NCBI GenBank assembly: GCA_964471915.1
Contig: CAYYID010000001.1
Span: 271,576-335,575, forward strand
Source of the DNA: JAIEPW01 sp964471915
GTDB lineage: Bacteria > Acidobacteriota > Terriglobia > Bryobacterales > Bryobacteraceae
Direction: 5' to 3'
Length of the DNA stretch: 64,000 bases
Shown: positions 17,165-29,303 of the stretch, in pieces
How the letters are laid out: every line of letters starts with the position of its first letter
How positions within the stretch are numbered: position 1 is the stretch's first letter
Notes under the pieces: generated by a model
What the model saw: the letters and a program-made list of their open reading frames with translations, nothing else
What the model was told of the DNA's origin: nothing
Databases searched by the model: none
Position numbers and translations under genes: made by a program

Positions 17165-17716
17165 ATGACGGACAAAGAAGAGAAGGTGGTGGCGCAGGTA
17201 TCGGGGCACGCGGCCCGGCTGGGCGTGCGCCTGGACGATCTGATCGTGAGCGTGAGCGCGGTGCAGGTGCTGAACCCGGTGGGCTTCGATTTCGCGTGCA
17301 AGGACACCGGGTTGCTGGTGAAGCGGATCATCGAGAGCGCGAAGTTTGGCTTCGACGATCCGGATACGCTGCACGGGAAGCTGGCGGGATCTAACGCGAA
17401 GCGGTCGGGTTTTCATTCCAGTTTCCGCGAAAACACGCCGGCATTGAGCCTGCACATCCAGGTGAGCAGCACGGAAGTACCGGGCGGCGGACGGAAGGTG
17501 AACGTGCATCTGGATTCGGTGGGGATCACGGCGGGGCGCGCGGGGAACGGCGGGAACATCTTCGACCTGTCGAAGATCGTGGAGCACTGGGATCGCGACC
17601 TGCGGCCGGAGATGGGTCCGCTCAAGCACTTCGACGTGACGGTAGTGCGGGGCAGGAACGAAGTCACCGGGACCGCGGATTTGGGGCTGGTGGTTTCGGT
17701 GCGGAAGAGATTCTAG
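17165..17716 (+). CDS. Conserved-looking hypothetical cytoplasmic protein
   Basis: This 183-residue protein has no signal peptide or membrane segment and is of mixed alpha/beta composition. It starts 'MTDKEEKVVAQVSGHAARLGVRLDD' and ends with a basic 'VSVRKRF'. A central Gly-rich section ('GRAGNGGNIFDLSKI') could be a loop. GGAG lies about 10 bases before ATG 17165. It is divergent from the thioredoxin-fold gene at 17083, with 81 bases between the starts. I do not recognise a family. Confidence 0.65.
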   Translation: MTDKEEKVVAQVSGHAARLGVRLDDLIVSVSAVQVLNPVGFDFACKDTGLLVKRIIESAKFGFDDPDTLHGKLAGSNAKRSGFHSSFRENTPALSLHIQVSSTEVPGGGRKVNVHLDSVGITAGRAGNGGNIFDLSKIVEHWDRDLRPEMGPLKHFDVTVVRGRNEVTGTADLGLVVSVRKRF

Positions 17717-17760
17717 GGCGCCGGCTCGACCATGGGGATGATACGGCAGCACGAGCTGCG

Positions 17761-17793
17761 GACTTTGACCCCCGCCGTACCGCCGGGGGCTCA
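17761..17793 (-). repeat. REP-like palindromic element, copy B
   Basis: Read on the minus strand, this copy begins TGAGCCCCCG and ends GGGGGTCAAAGTC, the same flanks as copies A and C, with an imperfect stem around GTAC. It faces copy C, separated by 24 bases, giving a head-to-head pair. Confidence 0.65.
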
Positions 17794-17817
17794 ATGGTCG
17801 ACTGCAATCGCGAAGGC

Positions 17818-17849
17818 TGAGCCGTCGCCGGTAGGCGGCGGTCAAAGTC
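17818..17849 (+). repeat. REP-like palindromic element, copy C
   Basis: This copy begins TGAGCC and ends GGTCAAAGTC. The stem is CCGTCGCC / GGCGGCGG (one G-U wobble in RNA) around GGTA. With copy B it makes a BIME-like inverted pair between the hypothetical gene and the RNase T2 gene, whose 3' ends converge here. Confidence 0.65.
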
Positions 17850-17853
17850 CGTG

Positions 17854-18488
17854 CTAGCGCACCGGCCGGACGATCATCTCCGGACCCGGACACCCGTCGC
17901 GGACGTCGCGGCCGCAGACGCGCGGGCGAAGTTCCTTGTCGAGGCAGATCCGGAGTTCCTGAAAGAACCGGCCGCTGCACTCGATGGAGAAGCCGCGCGG
18001 CGGCCAGTTCGGATTTGCCTTGGCGAGCTCGGCCTTGAAGGCGTCCGGCGCCAGGCGGACGGCGTCGCGCGGCTTGTTGTAGCGCGGCGGGACCTTGAAG
18101 TCCCCGTACGCGCGCCGCACCAGATCGAAGTAACGCGCCGGCGATAGCCCCGTGCAGGTGCCGTGCTTCGCCCATTCGTGGCGGATCAGCCGCTTGCTGG
18201 GCATGAGCGGGAGCATGCTGTCGACCAGCGGCTCGTCGACCTTGACCTCGGAGCAGAACTGCGGCCAGCCCCGCTCGTACTGTGGCCATAGCCCGTGGGT
18301 CACGAAGCCGTACTGGCGGCTGCCCGCGCATTGGAAGCGGTCGCGCTCGCCCGCGGGCGACGCGCAATACTCCGGCGACCACGAGAGCGACAGGACGTAG
18401 TAGTCGAATTTCCCTGCTTCACCGCGCGGCTGATCGCGCCGCGGCTGCGCCGCCAGCACCAGGGGAAGCAACAACCAGATCCACAGTC

Positions 18489-18492
<4 letters not shown>
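17854..18492 (-). CDS. Ribonuclease T2 family protein
   Basis: This is a 212-residue exported RNase with a signal peptide (MRLWIWLLLPLVLAAQ). Both conserved active-site segments are present: CAS1 'FVTHGLWPQY' and CAS2 'HEWAKHGTC', each with its catalytic His, plus Glu and Lys in CAS2. Several cysteines are placed for disulfides. T2 RNases cut single-stranded RNA to 2',3'-cyclic phosphates in the periplasm or outside the cell, usually for nutrient or stress purposes. ATG 18492 overlaps the stop of the upstream BNR-propeller gene by 4 bases, so the two are coupled. Confidence 0.92.
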
Positions 18493-21563
<3,071 letters not shown>

Positions 21564-21608
21564 GGGAACCGAGGATAACCCAATTGAGGTTGCCGCAGAA
21601 CGGCGGGG

Positions 21609-22313
21609 TCAGGGCTGCAGCAGGGCGGCGGCGGTAATGAGGCCCTCGACCTCGGCCCAGACGATCGGGTCGGCCTCCATGCGGGCATGCCCGCCGCCGA
21701 GCGCCCGGATCTTCGATTCCATCACCGGGTAGGGCAGCCAGACCGGATAGCGGTGCCGGAAATTGCCGAGGATCTTGGTCCGCGCCGGGTCCGCGGCGTG
21801 GATCTCGTCTTCGCCCCACACGGTCAACGGCTCGCGCTGGAAGAAATTGGCCGCGGCGCGCACGTTCGCCGGGATTTCGGCGTCCCGCATGCCGACGCTG
21901 TCCACCTGCACGGTCAACAGCACCGGGATCTTCCGCTTCGCGAGGTCGCGCGCCAACCGGACGGTGGCCGCGCCGCCCAGGCTCTGCCCGTAGATCACGA
22001 TCCGCGCCCGGCCGCGCTCCACGTCGTCGAGCCGCCCGTCGCGGTTCTGGTCCAACGCCCGCTCGAGGAACCGGCGCGCAGTCCGGCGGTTGCGGTTCGC
22101 GAAGGTCTCGGCGTGCATCCCCAGGCGGTGGTTCAGCCGGTGCGCCAGCTTGCGGACGTTCCGCTTCTCGTCGTCATAGTCTTCGACGGACCCGAGGAAG
22201 CCCACCACGACCATCTCGCCCGGAGCTACGGGGACGGCGGTCTTCAGGTCCGACATCTTCTGCGCGGATCCGAGGGAAACGGCGGCCAGCATCAGGCCGC
22301 AGAGGCGTGTCAC
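21609..22313 (-). CDS. Exported alpha/beta-hydrolase-like protein
   Basis: This is a 234-residue protein with a signal peptide (MTRLCGLMLAAVSLGSAQ). A 'VIYGQSLGGAATVRLAR' segment matches the nucleophile elbow GxSxG, and the final 'GGGHARME' could supply the catalytic His. A short acidic stretch, 'DQNRDGRLDDVE', resembles an EF-hand/dockerin calcium loop. The overall length is short for a lipase or esterase, so it may be a cutinase-like fold. It stands 45 bases upstream of the BNR gene on the same strand and may be transcribed with it. I do not recognise a precise family. Confidence 0.7.
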   Translation of the reverse strand: MTRLCGLMLAAVSLGSAQKMSDLKTAVPVAPGEMVVVGFLGSVEDYDDEKRNVRKLAHRLNHRLGMHAETFANRNRRTARRFLERALDQNRDGRLDDVERGRARIVIYGQSLGGAATVRLARDLAKRKIPVLLTVQVDSVGMRDAEIPANVRAAANFFQREPLTVWGEDEIHAADPARTKILGNFRHRYPVWLPYPVMESKIRALGGGHARMEADPIVWAEVEGLITAAALLQP

Positions 22314-22339
22314 TTACAGAAATACGCGCTGAACCCCGT

Positions 22340-22359
22340 CCGGGTTGCAGCGAACCCGG
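22340..22359. other. Perfect 7-bp palindrome between divergent genes
   Basis: CCGGGTT and AACCCGG are separated by six bases. It sits between the start of the hydrolase-like gene (22313, minus) and the TonB receptor (22418, plus). The location suits an operator better than a terminator, because both flanking genes point away. Confidence 0.35.
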
Positions 22360-22417
22360 CGGTTGTAACCAGAACGCCAAAGTAGCTTATCCTAAAGACA
22401 TACTTCGGGAGGTCCTC

Positions 22418-25264
22418 GTGAAGCACATTTTCTTGACATTCGCCCTGCTCGGGCTGGCGGCGTCGTCCCTGTTCGGACAGGCGGCGGCCATCAACGGACA
22501 GATTGAAGGAACGGTCACCGACCAGACCGGCGCCGTGGTCGCCAACGCGAAAGTGACGGCGGAGAACGTCGAAACCGGCTTCCGCCGCGAAACCACGACC
22601 ACGGCCGAGGGCCTGTACCGCTTTGCGGTGCTGCCGCTCGGCACCTACAAGGTCGCGGTAGACGTCGCCGGATTCCGGCCGTACCGGCGCGAGGGCGTGG
22701 TGATCAACGCCGGCTCCATCGCGACGGTGGACATCGCGCTGCAGGTGGGCGGCACCGAGACGGTGGTGACGGTGAACGAAGCCGGGGCCTTTACCGAGCC
22801 CTCGCGCACGGACTTCGGCTCCACGCTGGGCCAGACCTTCGTGGCGAACCTGCCGCTGGTCTCGCGGAACCCGTACAACTTCATCCTGGTGCAGCCCAAC
22901 GTCACGGGCCGGCCGAACACGGAGTTCGGCGTGCCGCGCAAGGTGAGCGCCAACGGCTTCAACAACCGGATCAATTACCAGATCGACGGCAACAACAACG
23001 TCCAGAGCGACCGCGCCGGTATCCGGCTGATCCCGATCTCGAACACTTTCGTGCAGGAAGTGCAGCAGGTGTCGAACGGCTACGCCGCCGAGTTCGGCAA
23101 TAGTGTCGGCACGGTGTTCAACACGGTCACGAAGAGCGGCACCAACCAGTTCCACGGGGAGGGAGCCTACATCTTCCGCCGCACCGGCATGAGCGCGCGC
23201 CCGGCGCTGCTCGCCTTCAACCGCCCGACTCCCGAGACGAACGTGAACTCGTTCTACGGCTCCGCCGGCGGACCGGTGATCAAGGACAGGGCCTTTTTCT
23301 ACGGCGCCTACGAGTACGTGAAGCGGGACCTGCCGAACCCGGTAACGGCCACTCCGGCGGTGATCGCCCAGGTGGGCCTTCCGGCCGACTTCGCCGACGC
23401 GACGCCGTTCCGCCAGAAGGTGCAGTTCTTCTTCGCCCGCGGCGACATCTTCCTCAGCCAGAACCACAAGCTGGCGCTCCGCTTCAATGGCCACCGCAAC
23501 GACTCGCCGTTCAACGGCGGCGGCGGCCTCAGCGTGGTCACCCGGACTTACAACTTCGTCGACCGCTCCTATGTCGGCGCCGCGCAGTTGATTTCGACGT
23601 TCGGACCTTCGGTGGTGAACGAGTTCCGCATGCAGGTCCCGCTGCGGGACCAGGCCCAGAACCGCTTCGAGGCCACGGGCACGGGCCCGGCGATCGTCGT
23701 CCCGAACCAGATCCAGTTCGGCGGGCCGACGGCGGTCGGCTTCAACTACAAGGAAATGGCGCCCGAGTTCTCCGAGAACCTGAGCTACAACCGCGGTACG
23801 CACGCCTACAAGTTCGGCGGCAACTACCGCGCCATCCGCGACACGCAGGTGCAGGCCACGTTCGCGCAGTACACGTTCCCGACGGTGCAGGCGTACCTCG
23901 ATGCGCGGGACGGCCGCAGCCCGCGCTCCTACACGAACTTCCAGCAGACGCTCGGCGAGCCGAAGATCAGCTACAACCACAACTTCTGGAACTTCTACGT
24001 CCAGGATTCGTGGAAGATCCGCCGCAACTTCACGCTCTCCTACGGCATCCGCTATGACCTGTACCTGCTGCCCGCCGCCAACAAGCAGAGCACGCTGCCG
24101 GTCTCGCAGTCGTTCCGCACGGACAAGAACAACTGGGCGCCGCGCCTCGCCTTCGCGTGGGGCCTGGGCAAGGATCAGAAGACGGTCTTCCGGGGCAGCT
24201 ACGGCATGTTCTACGACGCCCCGCAGACCGACATGTACCGGCGCGCGATCCTGAACAACGGGTCGCCGATCTTCTTCACGGCCGCCACCGGCCCCACGAC
24301 CTCGTTCGCGCCGGCCTTCCCGGCGGTGTTCACCTCGATCCCGTCCGGCTTCAACCTCGCCACGCAGGACGTCACCGCGATGAGCCCGCAGTTCCGGACG
24401 CTCTATTCGCAGAACGCGAACTTCTCGCTCACCCGAGAGCTCACCAAGGACATGACGGTCACCGCCACCTACCTCTACACGAAGGGGACCGGACTGCCCG
24501 TGTACTCGAACACCAACCTGATTCCCGGGCCTAACCGCCTGGCCGACGGCCGCCCGATCTTCGGCAGCGGCCGGATCGACACCCGCTTCAATAACATCGT
24601 GGTGGCCGAGTCGGTCGGCAACTCCGTGTACAACGGGCTCACCGTCACGCTGAACAAGCGCTTCAGCCGGAACTTCGAGGGCTTCGCATCGTGGACCTAC
24701 GCGCACTCGATCGACGACGCGCCCGAGCAGAACAACATCGACAGCGGAGCGTTCTTCCTCAGCGACATCTCGAACCGCCGCCGCGACCGCGGGAACTCGC
24801 TTAGCGACCGCCGCCACTCGTTCAACACCAGCATGGTGTACACGACGAAGTACGAGATCGAGAACAAGGCGGCGCGCTACATCGTGAACAACAACCAGGT
24901 CTCGTTTTTCTTCCTGGCCATGAGCGGGGACATCTTCAACATCGGCTCCAACCGGATCCTGAACGGCGACAATACCGCGGGCACCCTGTTCCAGCGGCCG
25001 CTGTTCATCGGCCGCAACACCCTGCGCGGACCGCAGACGGTCCAGCTCGACCTGCGCTATACGCGGCAGTTCCCGATCCGGGAGCGGATGCGCGCCGAGT
25101 TCTTCGGGGAATTCACGAACCTCTTCAACCGCACCAACGTCACCGGCATCGCGAGCAATGCGAGCGTGGACGCCGCGGGCGTGATCACCACGCCGCCCAG
25201 CCTGGCCTGGACCGCCGCGCTGGACCAGCGGTTGATGCAGTTCGGCTTCCGCTTCGTGTTCTAA
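22418..25264 (+). CDS. TonB-dependent receptor with carboxypeptidase-regulatory-like domain (Oar-like)
   Basis: This is a 948-residue outer-membrane protein. The signal peptide (VKHIFLTFALLGLAASSLFGQ) is followed by a CarboxypepD_reg-like domain at about 25-115 ('GTVTDQTGAVVANAKVTAENVETG'). The plug is next ('SNGYAAEFGNSVGTVFNTVTKSG'), then a long beta-barrel ending in Phe ('MQFGFRFVF'), as expected for BAM recognition. Acidobacteriota encode dozens of such receptors, presumably for oligosaccharides or peptides. GTG 22418 is chosen because GGGAGGT precedes it by six bases and the signal peptide starts there. The frame is open further upstream, without protein character. Confidence 0.92.
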   Translation: MKHIFLTFALLGLAASSLFGQAAAINGQIEGTVTDQTGAVVANAKVTAENVETGFRRETTTTAEGLYRFAVLPLGTYKVAVDVAGFRPYRREGVVINAGSIATVDIALQVGGTETVVTVNEAGAFTEPSRTDFGSTLGQTFVANLPLVSRNPYNFILVQPNVTGRPNTEFGVPRKVSANGFNNRINYQIDGNNNVQSDRAGIRLIPISNTFVQEVQQVSNGYAAEFGNSVGTVFNTVTKSGTNQFHGEGAYIFRRTGMSARPALLAFNRPTPETNVNSFYGSAGGPVIKDRAFFYGAYEYVKRDLPNPVTATPAVIAQVGLPADFADATPFRQKVQFFFARGDIFLSQNHKLALRFNGHRNDSPFNGGGGLSVVTRTYNFVDRSYVGAAQLISTFGPSVVNEFRMQVPLRDQAQNRFEATGTGPAIVVPNQIQFGGPTAVGFNYKEMAPEFSENLSYNRGTHAYKFGGNYRAIRDTQVQATFAQYTFPTVQAYLDARDGRSPRSYTNFQQTLGEPKISYNHNFWNFYVQDSWKIRRNFTLSYGIRYDLYLLPAANKQSTLPVSQSFRTDKNNWAPRLAFAWGLGKDQKTVFRGSYGMFYDAPQTDMYRRAILNNGSPIFFTAATGPTTSFAPAFPAVFTSIPSGFNLATQDVTAMSPQFRTLYSQNANFSLTRELTKDMTVTATYLYTKGTGLPVYSNTNLIPGPNRLADGRPIFGSGRIDTRFNNIVVAESVGNSVYNGLTVTLNKRFSRNFEGFASWTYAHSIDDAPEQNNIDSGAFFLSDISNRRRDRGNSLSDRRHSFNTSMVYTTKYEIENKAARYIVNNNQVSFFFLAMSGDIFNIGSNRILNGDNTAGTLFQRPLFIGRNTLRGPQTVQLDLRYTRQFPIRERMRAEFFGEFTNLFNRTNVTGIASNASVDAAGVITTPPSLAWTAALDQRLMQFGFRFVF

Positions 25265-25282
25265 CGAAAGGGATACAATACC

Positions 25283-25312
25283 GGCGGTGCGCTTCCGGCG
25301 CACCGCCTTTTT
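25283..25312 (+). terminator. Intrinsic terminator-like hairpin after the TonB receptor gene
   Basis: GGCGGTGCGC (25283-25292) pairs perfectly with GCGCACCGCC (25298-25307) and is followed directly by TTTTTCTT. This is a strong Rho-independent terminator for the receptor gene, 18 bases after its stop. It lies immediately before argH and overlaps an alternative argH start. Confidence 0.75.
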
Positions 25313-25316
25313 CTTC

Positions 25317-26801
25317 ATGAGCGACCAATTCCCCGCGCCCGTCTACGAGCGCACCGTCCTCGCGGTCAACTTCGCGGACGCCCAAAAGCACTTCCTGGAC
25401 GCCCTGCTCGAGATCGACTATGCGCACGGCGTCATGCTTGCCGAGCAGGGCATCATCACTCCCGAGGAAGCGCGGGCGATCCTGCGCGGCCTCGACGCCA
25501 TCGACCGGGAGGCGCTCCGCCAGGCCCGGTACGACGGCTCGGTCGAGGACTTCTTTTTCTACCTCGAGCGCGAGCTTACGAAGCACTGCCCGCCCGAAGC
25601 CGCGGGCAAGCTGCACACGGCCCGCAGCCGCAACGACATCGACATCACGCTCTACCGCATGCGGATCCGCGAGGAACTCGCGGGGTTGCACGGCTGGGTG
25701 CTGGCGGCCGCCGCCGCGCTGATCAAGACCGCCCGCGCGCACCGCGATACGGTGATGCCGGCCCACACGCACACCCAGCCGGCGCAGCCCACGACGCTCG
25801 CGCACTATCTCTGCGCCGCCATCGAGTGCTTCCAGCGCGACCTGGATCGCCTGGAGCACGCCTTCGCCACCGTCAACCGCAACCCGCTCGGCGCGTGCGC
25901 CATCACCACCACCGGCTTCCCCATCGAGCGCAAACGCACCGCCGCCCTGTTGGGCTTCGAAGGGCTGCAACTCAATTCCTACGGCGCGATCGCCGCCACC
26001 GATTACATCGCCGAAGCCGCCGCCGCCACGTCCATTTCGCTGCTGAACCTCGGCAAGCTGACCCAGGACCTGCTGCTCTGGTCCACCGCTGAGTTCGGGT
26101 TCCTCACCCTTTCCGACGGCTTCGTGCAAACGTCCAGCATCATGCCGCAGAAGCGCAATCCGGTGTCGCTGGAGCACACGCGCATCCTGGCCAGCCGCGG
26201 GCTCGCCGAGGCGCAGGCACTGCTCACCGCGATGCACAACACCCCGTTCGGCGACATCGTGGACAGCGAGGACGACCTGCAGCCGCTGATCTTCCAGATG
26301 TTCGAGGACGCCACCCGCGCCTGGAGCCTGTTCGGCGGCGCCGCCGGGGCGCTCCGCGTGAACGTGGAGCGTATGCGCCAGGCCGCCGGACGCCGCTTCC
26401 TTACCGTCACCGAACTCGCCGATACGCTGGTGCGCGAGGAGCGGATCAGTTTCCACGAGGCGCACAAGCTCGTCGCCGCCGCCGTCAACGCGGACCGCGA
26501 CGACGACTCGCCGGCGCGGATGCTGCGCGAGGTGCTCGCCAAGGCGCCCAGTATCCTCGGCCGGCCGCTGCGCACCGCGGAGGGCGTGCTGGCGCAGGCG
26601 CTCGACCCGGTCCACTTCGTCCACATCCGCAACGTCGATGGCGGCCCCGGACCCCACGCCATGGACCGCCAGCTTTCGGGCATTGCGGAGAAACAGGCGC
26701 GCCACGAGCGTTGGCAGGCCGATCGGGAGCGGCACCTCGCCGAGTACCGCGAGACCTTGCGGGACCAGGTGGAGATGCTCCTCGGGTCGCTGCCCGTTTA
26801 G
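25317..26801 (+). CDS. argH: Argininosuccinate lyase-like enzyme (fumarase/aspartase superfamily)
   Basis: This 494-residue lyase would split argininosuccinate to arginine and fumarate. The superfamily signature loop is 'TSSIMPQKRNP' (usually GSSxMPxKxN). The 'TARSRNDIDITLYRMRIRE' and 'PAHTHTQPAQPTTLAHYL' segments match ArgH. The usual N-terminal 'WGGRF' start is absent and the protein is about 30 residues longer than E. coli ArgH, so a specialised paralogue is possible. Start choice is unclear. ATG 25317 follows the terminator hairpin, while GTG 25287 has a TACAAT box 7 bases upstream and would add ten residues. No Shine-Dalgarno supports either. Confidence 0.75.
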   Translation: MSDQFPAPVYERTVLAVNFADAQKHFLDALLEIDYAHGVMLAEQGIITPEEARAILRGLDAIDREALRQARYDGSVEDFFFYLERELTKHCPPEAAGKLHTARSRNDIDITLYRMRIREELAGLHGWVLAAAAALIKTARAHRDTVMPAHTHTQPAQPTTLAHYLCAAIECFQRDLDRLEHAFATVNRNPLGACAITTTGFPIERKRTAALLGFEGLQLNSYGAIAATDYIAEAAAATSISLLNLGKLTQDLLLWSTAEFGFLTLSDGFVQTSSIMPQKRNPVSLEHTRILASRGLAEAQALLTAMHNTPFGDIVDSEDDLQPLIFQMFEDATRAWSLFGGAAGALRVNVERMRQAAGRRFLTVTELADTLVREERISFHEAHKLVAAAVNADRDDDSPARMLREVLAKAPSILGRPLRTAEGVLAQALDPVHFVHIRNVDGGPGPHAMDRQLSGIAEKQARHERWQADRERHLAEYRETLRDQVEMLLGSLPV

Positions 26802-26812
26802 AGCTGTGTCAC

Positions 26813-29245
26813 TTACTCATACCGGATGGCGACGATCGGGTCGATACGGGTCGCTCGCCGGGCGGGCAGATAGGCCGCGGTCAGCGCCACCAGCGCCAGC
26901 AAGCCGCTGACGCCCAGCAGCGTCAGCGCGTCGGTCGGCGAGACCCCGAACAGCAGCTTCTGCATAAAGCGCGTCACGCCGAACGCCAGCGCCAGCCCGA
27001 TCGTCAGCCCGAGGCCGGTGAGCCTCAGCCCGTGCCCCAGCACCATGCGTAGCACGTCGGCGCGCGACGCGCCCAGCGCCATGCGGATGCCGACCTCCCG
27101 CGACCGCTGCGCCACGGAGTACGCCAGCACGCCGTACAAGCCGACGGCCGCCAGCAGCAGCGCCAGCGCCCCGAAGAATCCCAGCAGCCAGCCGCCCATT
27201 TTCTGGGTAATGTAAGCCGCGCTGACGGCGTCCTCCAGGGCTCGCACGCCGTATACGGCCATGTTGCGATCCAGGGAGCGGATCTCGCCTTCGACGGCCT
27301 TGGCCACGGCGAGGGGGTCGCCCTGGGTCCGCACCAGGAAGTTCGTCTCCGAGGTGTGCTCCTGCAGCGTGGTGAGCCAGAAGAACGGAGCCGGAGGCTC
27401 GTCCAGCGCCTGAAACTTCGAGTCCTTCGCCACGCCGATCACGGTGTAGTTCTTGCGGCCGACGGTGAAGCGCCGCCCCACGGGATCCCGGCCCGCGTAG
27501 TAGCGCTGCGCCAGCGTTTCGTTGATCACCACCACCGGCTGGGCCTGGGCGTTGTCGGAAACCTGAAAGTCGCGGCCGGCCGTCAGTGGCGTCCCCAGGG
27601 TGCGGAAATAGTCCGGCCCCACGTAGTTGAGGAACGCCATCAGCTCCTCGTCCTTCGCCGGGGTGTAGCCTTCGGCGGTGAAGCTCGTGGAACTGGATCC
27701 GCCCAGGGTCAGCGGGACGCGGCGGACCGTCGACACTAGCGCGACGCCGGGCAGCGCCGAGATTCTCTCGATTGCCCGCCGGACGAACTCGGGGCCGGTC
27801 TCGTCGGTGTAGCCGTTGGGTTTCAGATCGACGCCCGCCAGCAGCACGTTGCGCGGATCGAAGCCGGGGTCGGCGGAAGAAGCCCGTTGCAGGCTGCGGA
27901 GCAACAGGCCCGCACCCACCAGCAACACGAGCGACAGCGCCACTTGCGCGACCACCAAGGCGTTGCGCGTCCAACTGCGTGTGGTGCTCGCGGTTGCCTC
28001 TTCCTTCAAGGCGACCACGACATCGGGTCGCGAGGCCCGGATTGCCGGTGCGAGACCGAACACCAGCGTGGCCAGCGCGGATACCGCCAGCGTGAACAGC
28101 AGCACCTTCCAGTCGGGTTGCGCCTGCAGATTGATCGCCAGGTCCGTCGGCGGAGCCAGCGCGGTCAGCAGCCCCGCGGTGAACGGCACCAGCGCCAGCG
28201 CCAGCGCCGCGCCCGCCGCCGACAACATGGCGTTCTCCACCAGCAACTGGCGGATCAGCCGTCCGCGCGAGACGCCCAGCGCCAGCCGGATTGCGATCTC
28301 CCGCCGGCGTCCCGCCGCCCGCGCCATCAGCAGGTTCCCAACGTTGGCGCACGCGATCAACAGCACCACGCCCACCACCGCCGAAAGCAGGCTCAACAGC
28401 GGCGCCATCACCTGGCCCGCCGCCGCCCGCCAGATCGGGGCGGACTCCGCCCGCGGATACTTCTCCGTTTTGTCGTATTCGCGCGTGAGTTGCGCGGAAA
28501 GCGCCGTCAGCTCCTGTTCCGCCTGCCGGACATCCACGCCTGGCTTCAGCCGGCCGATTGCTTCCAGCCAGCGGTTCCCGCGCGCCTCCAGCGCCGAGAC
28601 GCCACCCAGGATGTCGCCGCGCATCATCACCGGCACCCACACGTCGTGCCGCAATCCCAGCGTCGACCCCTGGAACCCCTCGGGCATGATCCCGACCACC
28701 GTGAACGCCTTCGTGTTCAGCCGGACTTCCTTGCCGACCACCGCCGGATCCCCGCCCAGCCGGGTCTGCCACAGCGCGTGGCTGATCACCGCCACCGGAT
28801 GCGCTCCGGGGGTGCGGTCTTCATCCGGCCGGAACGTCCGCCCCAGCACCGGCCGGAGGGCCAGCACGTCGAAAAAGTCCGCCGACACCAGCATGCCGAA
28901 GATCCGCTCGGCCTTGGTTTCGGTGACCGTGGAACTGGTGGCGAAGCTGAATGCGGTCATCCGGCCCGCCGCCAGGCCGGCCAGCGTCTGGTTCTTGGCC
29001 CGGATGTCCAGGTAGGTGGGCCAGGAATAGCTGCTCGACCGGCCCTCCGGGGACCGCCAGCGGAAGTAGTGCAATCCGTCGCTCTGGACCCCGGGAATGG
29101 GGTTGAGGATCGTCGCGTTCAGCCAGTTGAAGATGGTGGCGTTGGCGCCGATCCCGAGGCCGAGCGTCACCACCGCCGCCGCGACGAAGGCGGGAGATTT
29201 CCGCCACTGGCGGAGAGCAAATCGGATTTCCTGGAGCAGGACCAT
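26813..29245 (-). CDS. ADOP-type ABC transporter permease (duplicated MacB/FtsX domains)
   Basis: This is an 810-residue membrane protein. The N-terminal 'IRFALRQWRKSPAFVAAAVVTLGLGIGANATIFNW' is the family hallmark. Two MacB-type periplasmic core domains alternate with FtsX-like membrane blocks. The first block has 'LIACANVGNLLMARAAGRRREIAIRLALG' and the last has 'RSREVGIRMALGASRADVLRMVL'. About eight transmembrane segments are visible. The ADOP family is expanded in Acidobacteriota and usually lacks its own ATPase gene. The MacB-like ATPase at 8166-8909 could serve it, but that is only a guess. It converges with argH, 11 bases apart. Confidence 0.92.
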   Translation of the reverse strand: MVLLQEIRFALRQWRKSPAFVAAAVVTLGLGIGANATIFNWLNATILNPIPGVQSDGLHYFRWRSPEGRSSSYSWPTYLDIRAKNQTLAGLAAGRMTAFSFATSSTVTETKAERIFGMLVSADFFDVLALRPVLGRTFRPDEDRTPGAHPVAVISHALWQTRLGGDPAVVGKEVRLNTKAFTVVGIMPEGFQGSTLGLRHDVWVPVMMRGDILGGVSALEARGNRWLEAIGRLKPGVDVRQAEQELTALSAQLTREYDKTEKYPRAESAPIWRAAAGQVMAPLLSLLSAVVGVVLLIACANVGNLLMARAAGRRREIAIRLALGVSRGRLIRQLLVENAMLSAAGAALALALVPFTAGLLTALAPPTDLAINLQAQPDWKVLLFTLAVSALATLVFGLAPAIRASRPDVVVALKEEATASTTRSWTRNALVVAQVALSLVLLVGAGLLLRSLQRASSADPGFDPRNVLLAGVDLKPNGYTDETGPEFVRRAIERISALPGVALVSTVRRVPLTLGGSSSTSFTAEGYTPAKDEELMAFLNYVGPDYFRTLGTPLTAGRDFQVSDNAQAQPVVVINETLAQRYYAGRDPVGRRFTVGRKNYTVIGVAKDSKFQALDEPPAPFFWLTTLQEHTSETNFLVRTQGDPLAVAKAVEGEIRSLDRNMAVYGVRALEDAVSAAYITQKMGGWLLGFFGALALLLAAVGLYGVLAYSVAQRSREVGIRMALGASRADVLRMVLGHGLRLTGLGLTIGLALAFGVTRFMQKLLFGVSPTDALTLLGVSGLLALVALTAAYLPARRATRIDPIVAIRYE

Positions 29246-29303
29246 ACGGGCGACTACGGATCAAAGTCGCCAGCGGTTCAGGAAATCTTGCCCCAGCGAT
29301 CTA

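Noticed and set aside
22310..25318. Minus-strand 1002-codon frame
   Set aside because: Antisense shadow of the TonB receptor gene.
29255..29272. ATCAAAGTCGCC as a fourth REP-like copy
   Set aside because: Only the CAAAGTC end matches; no palindrome or TGAGC flank.
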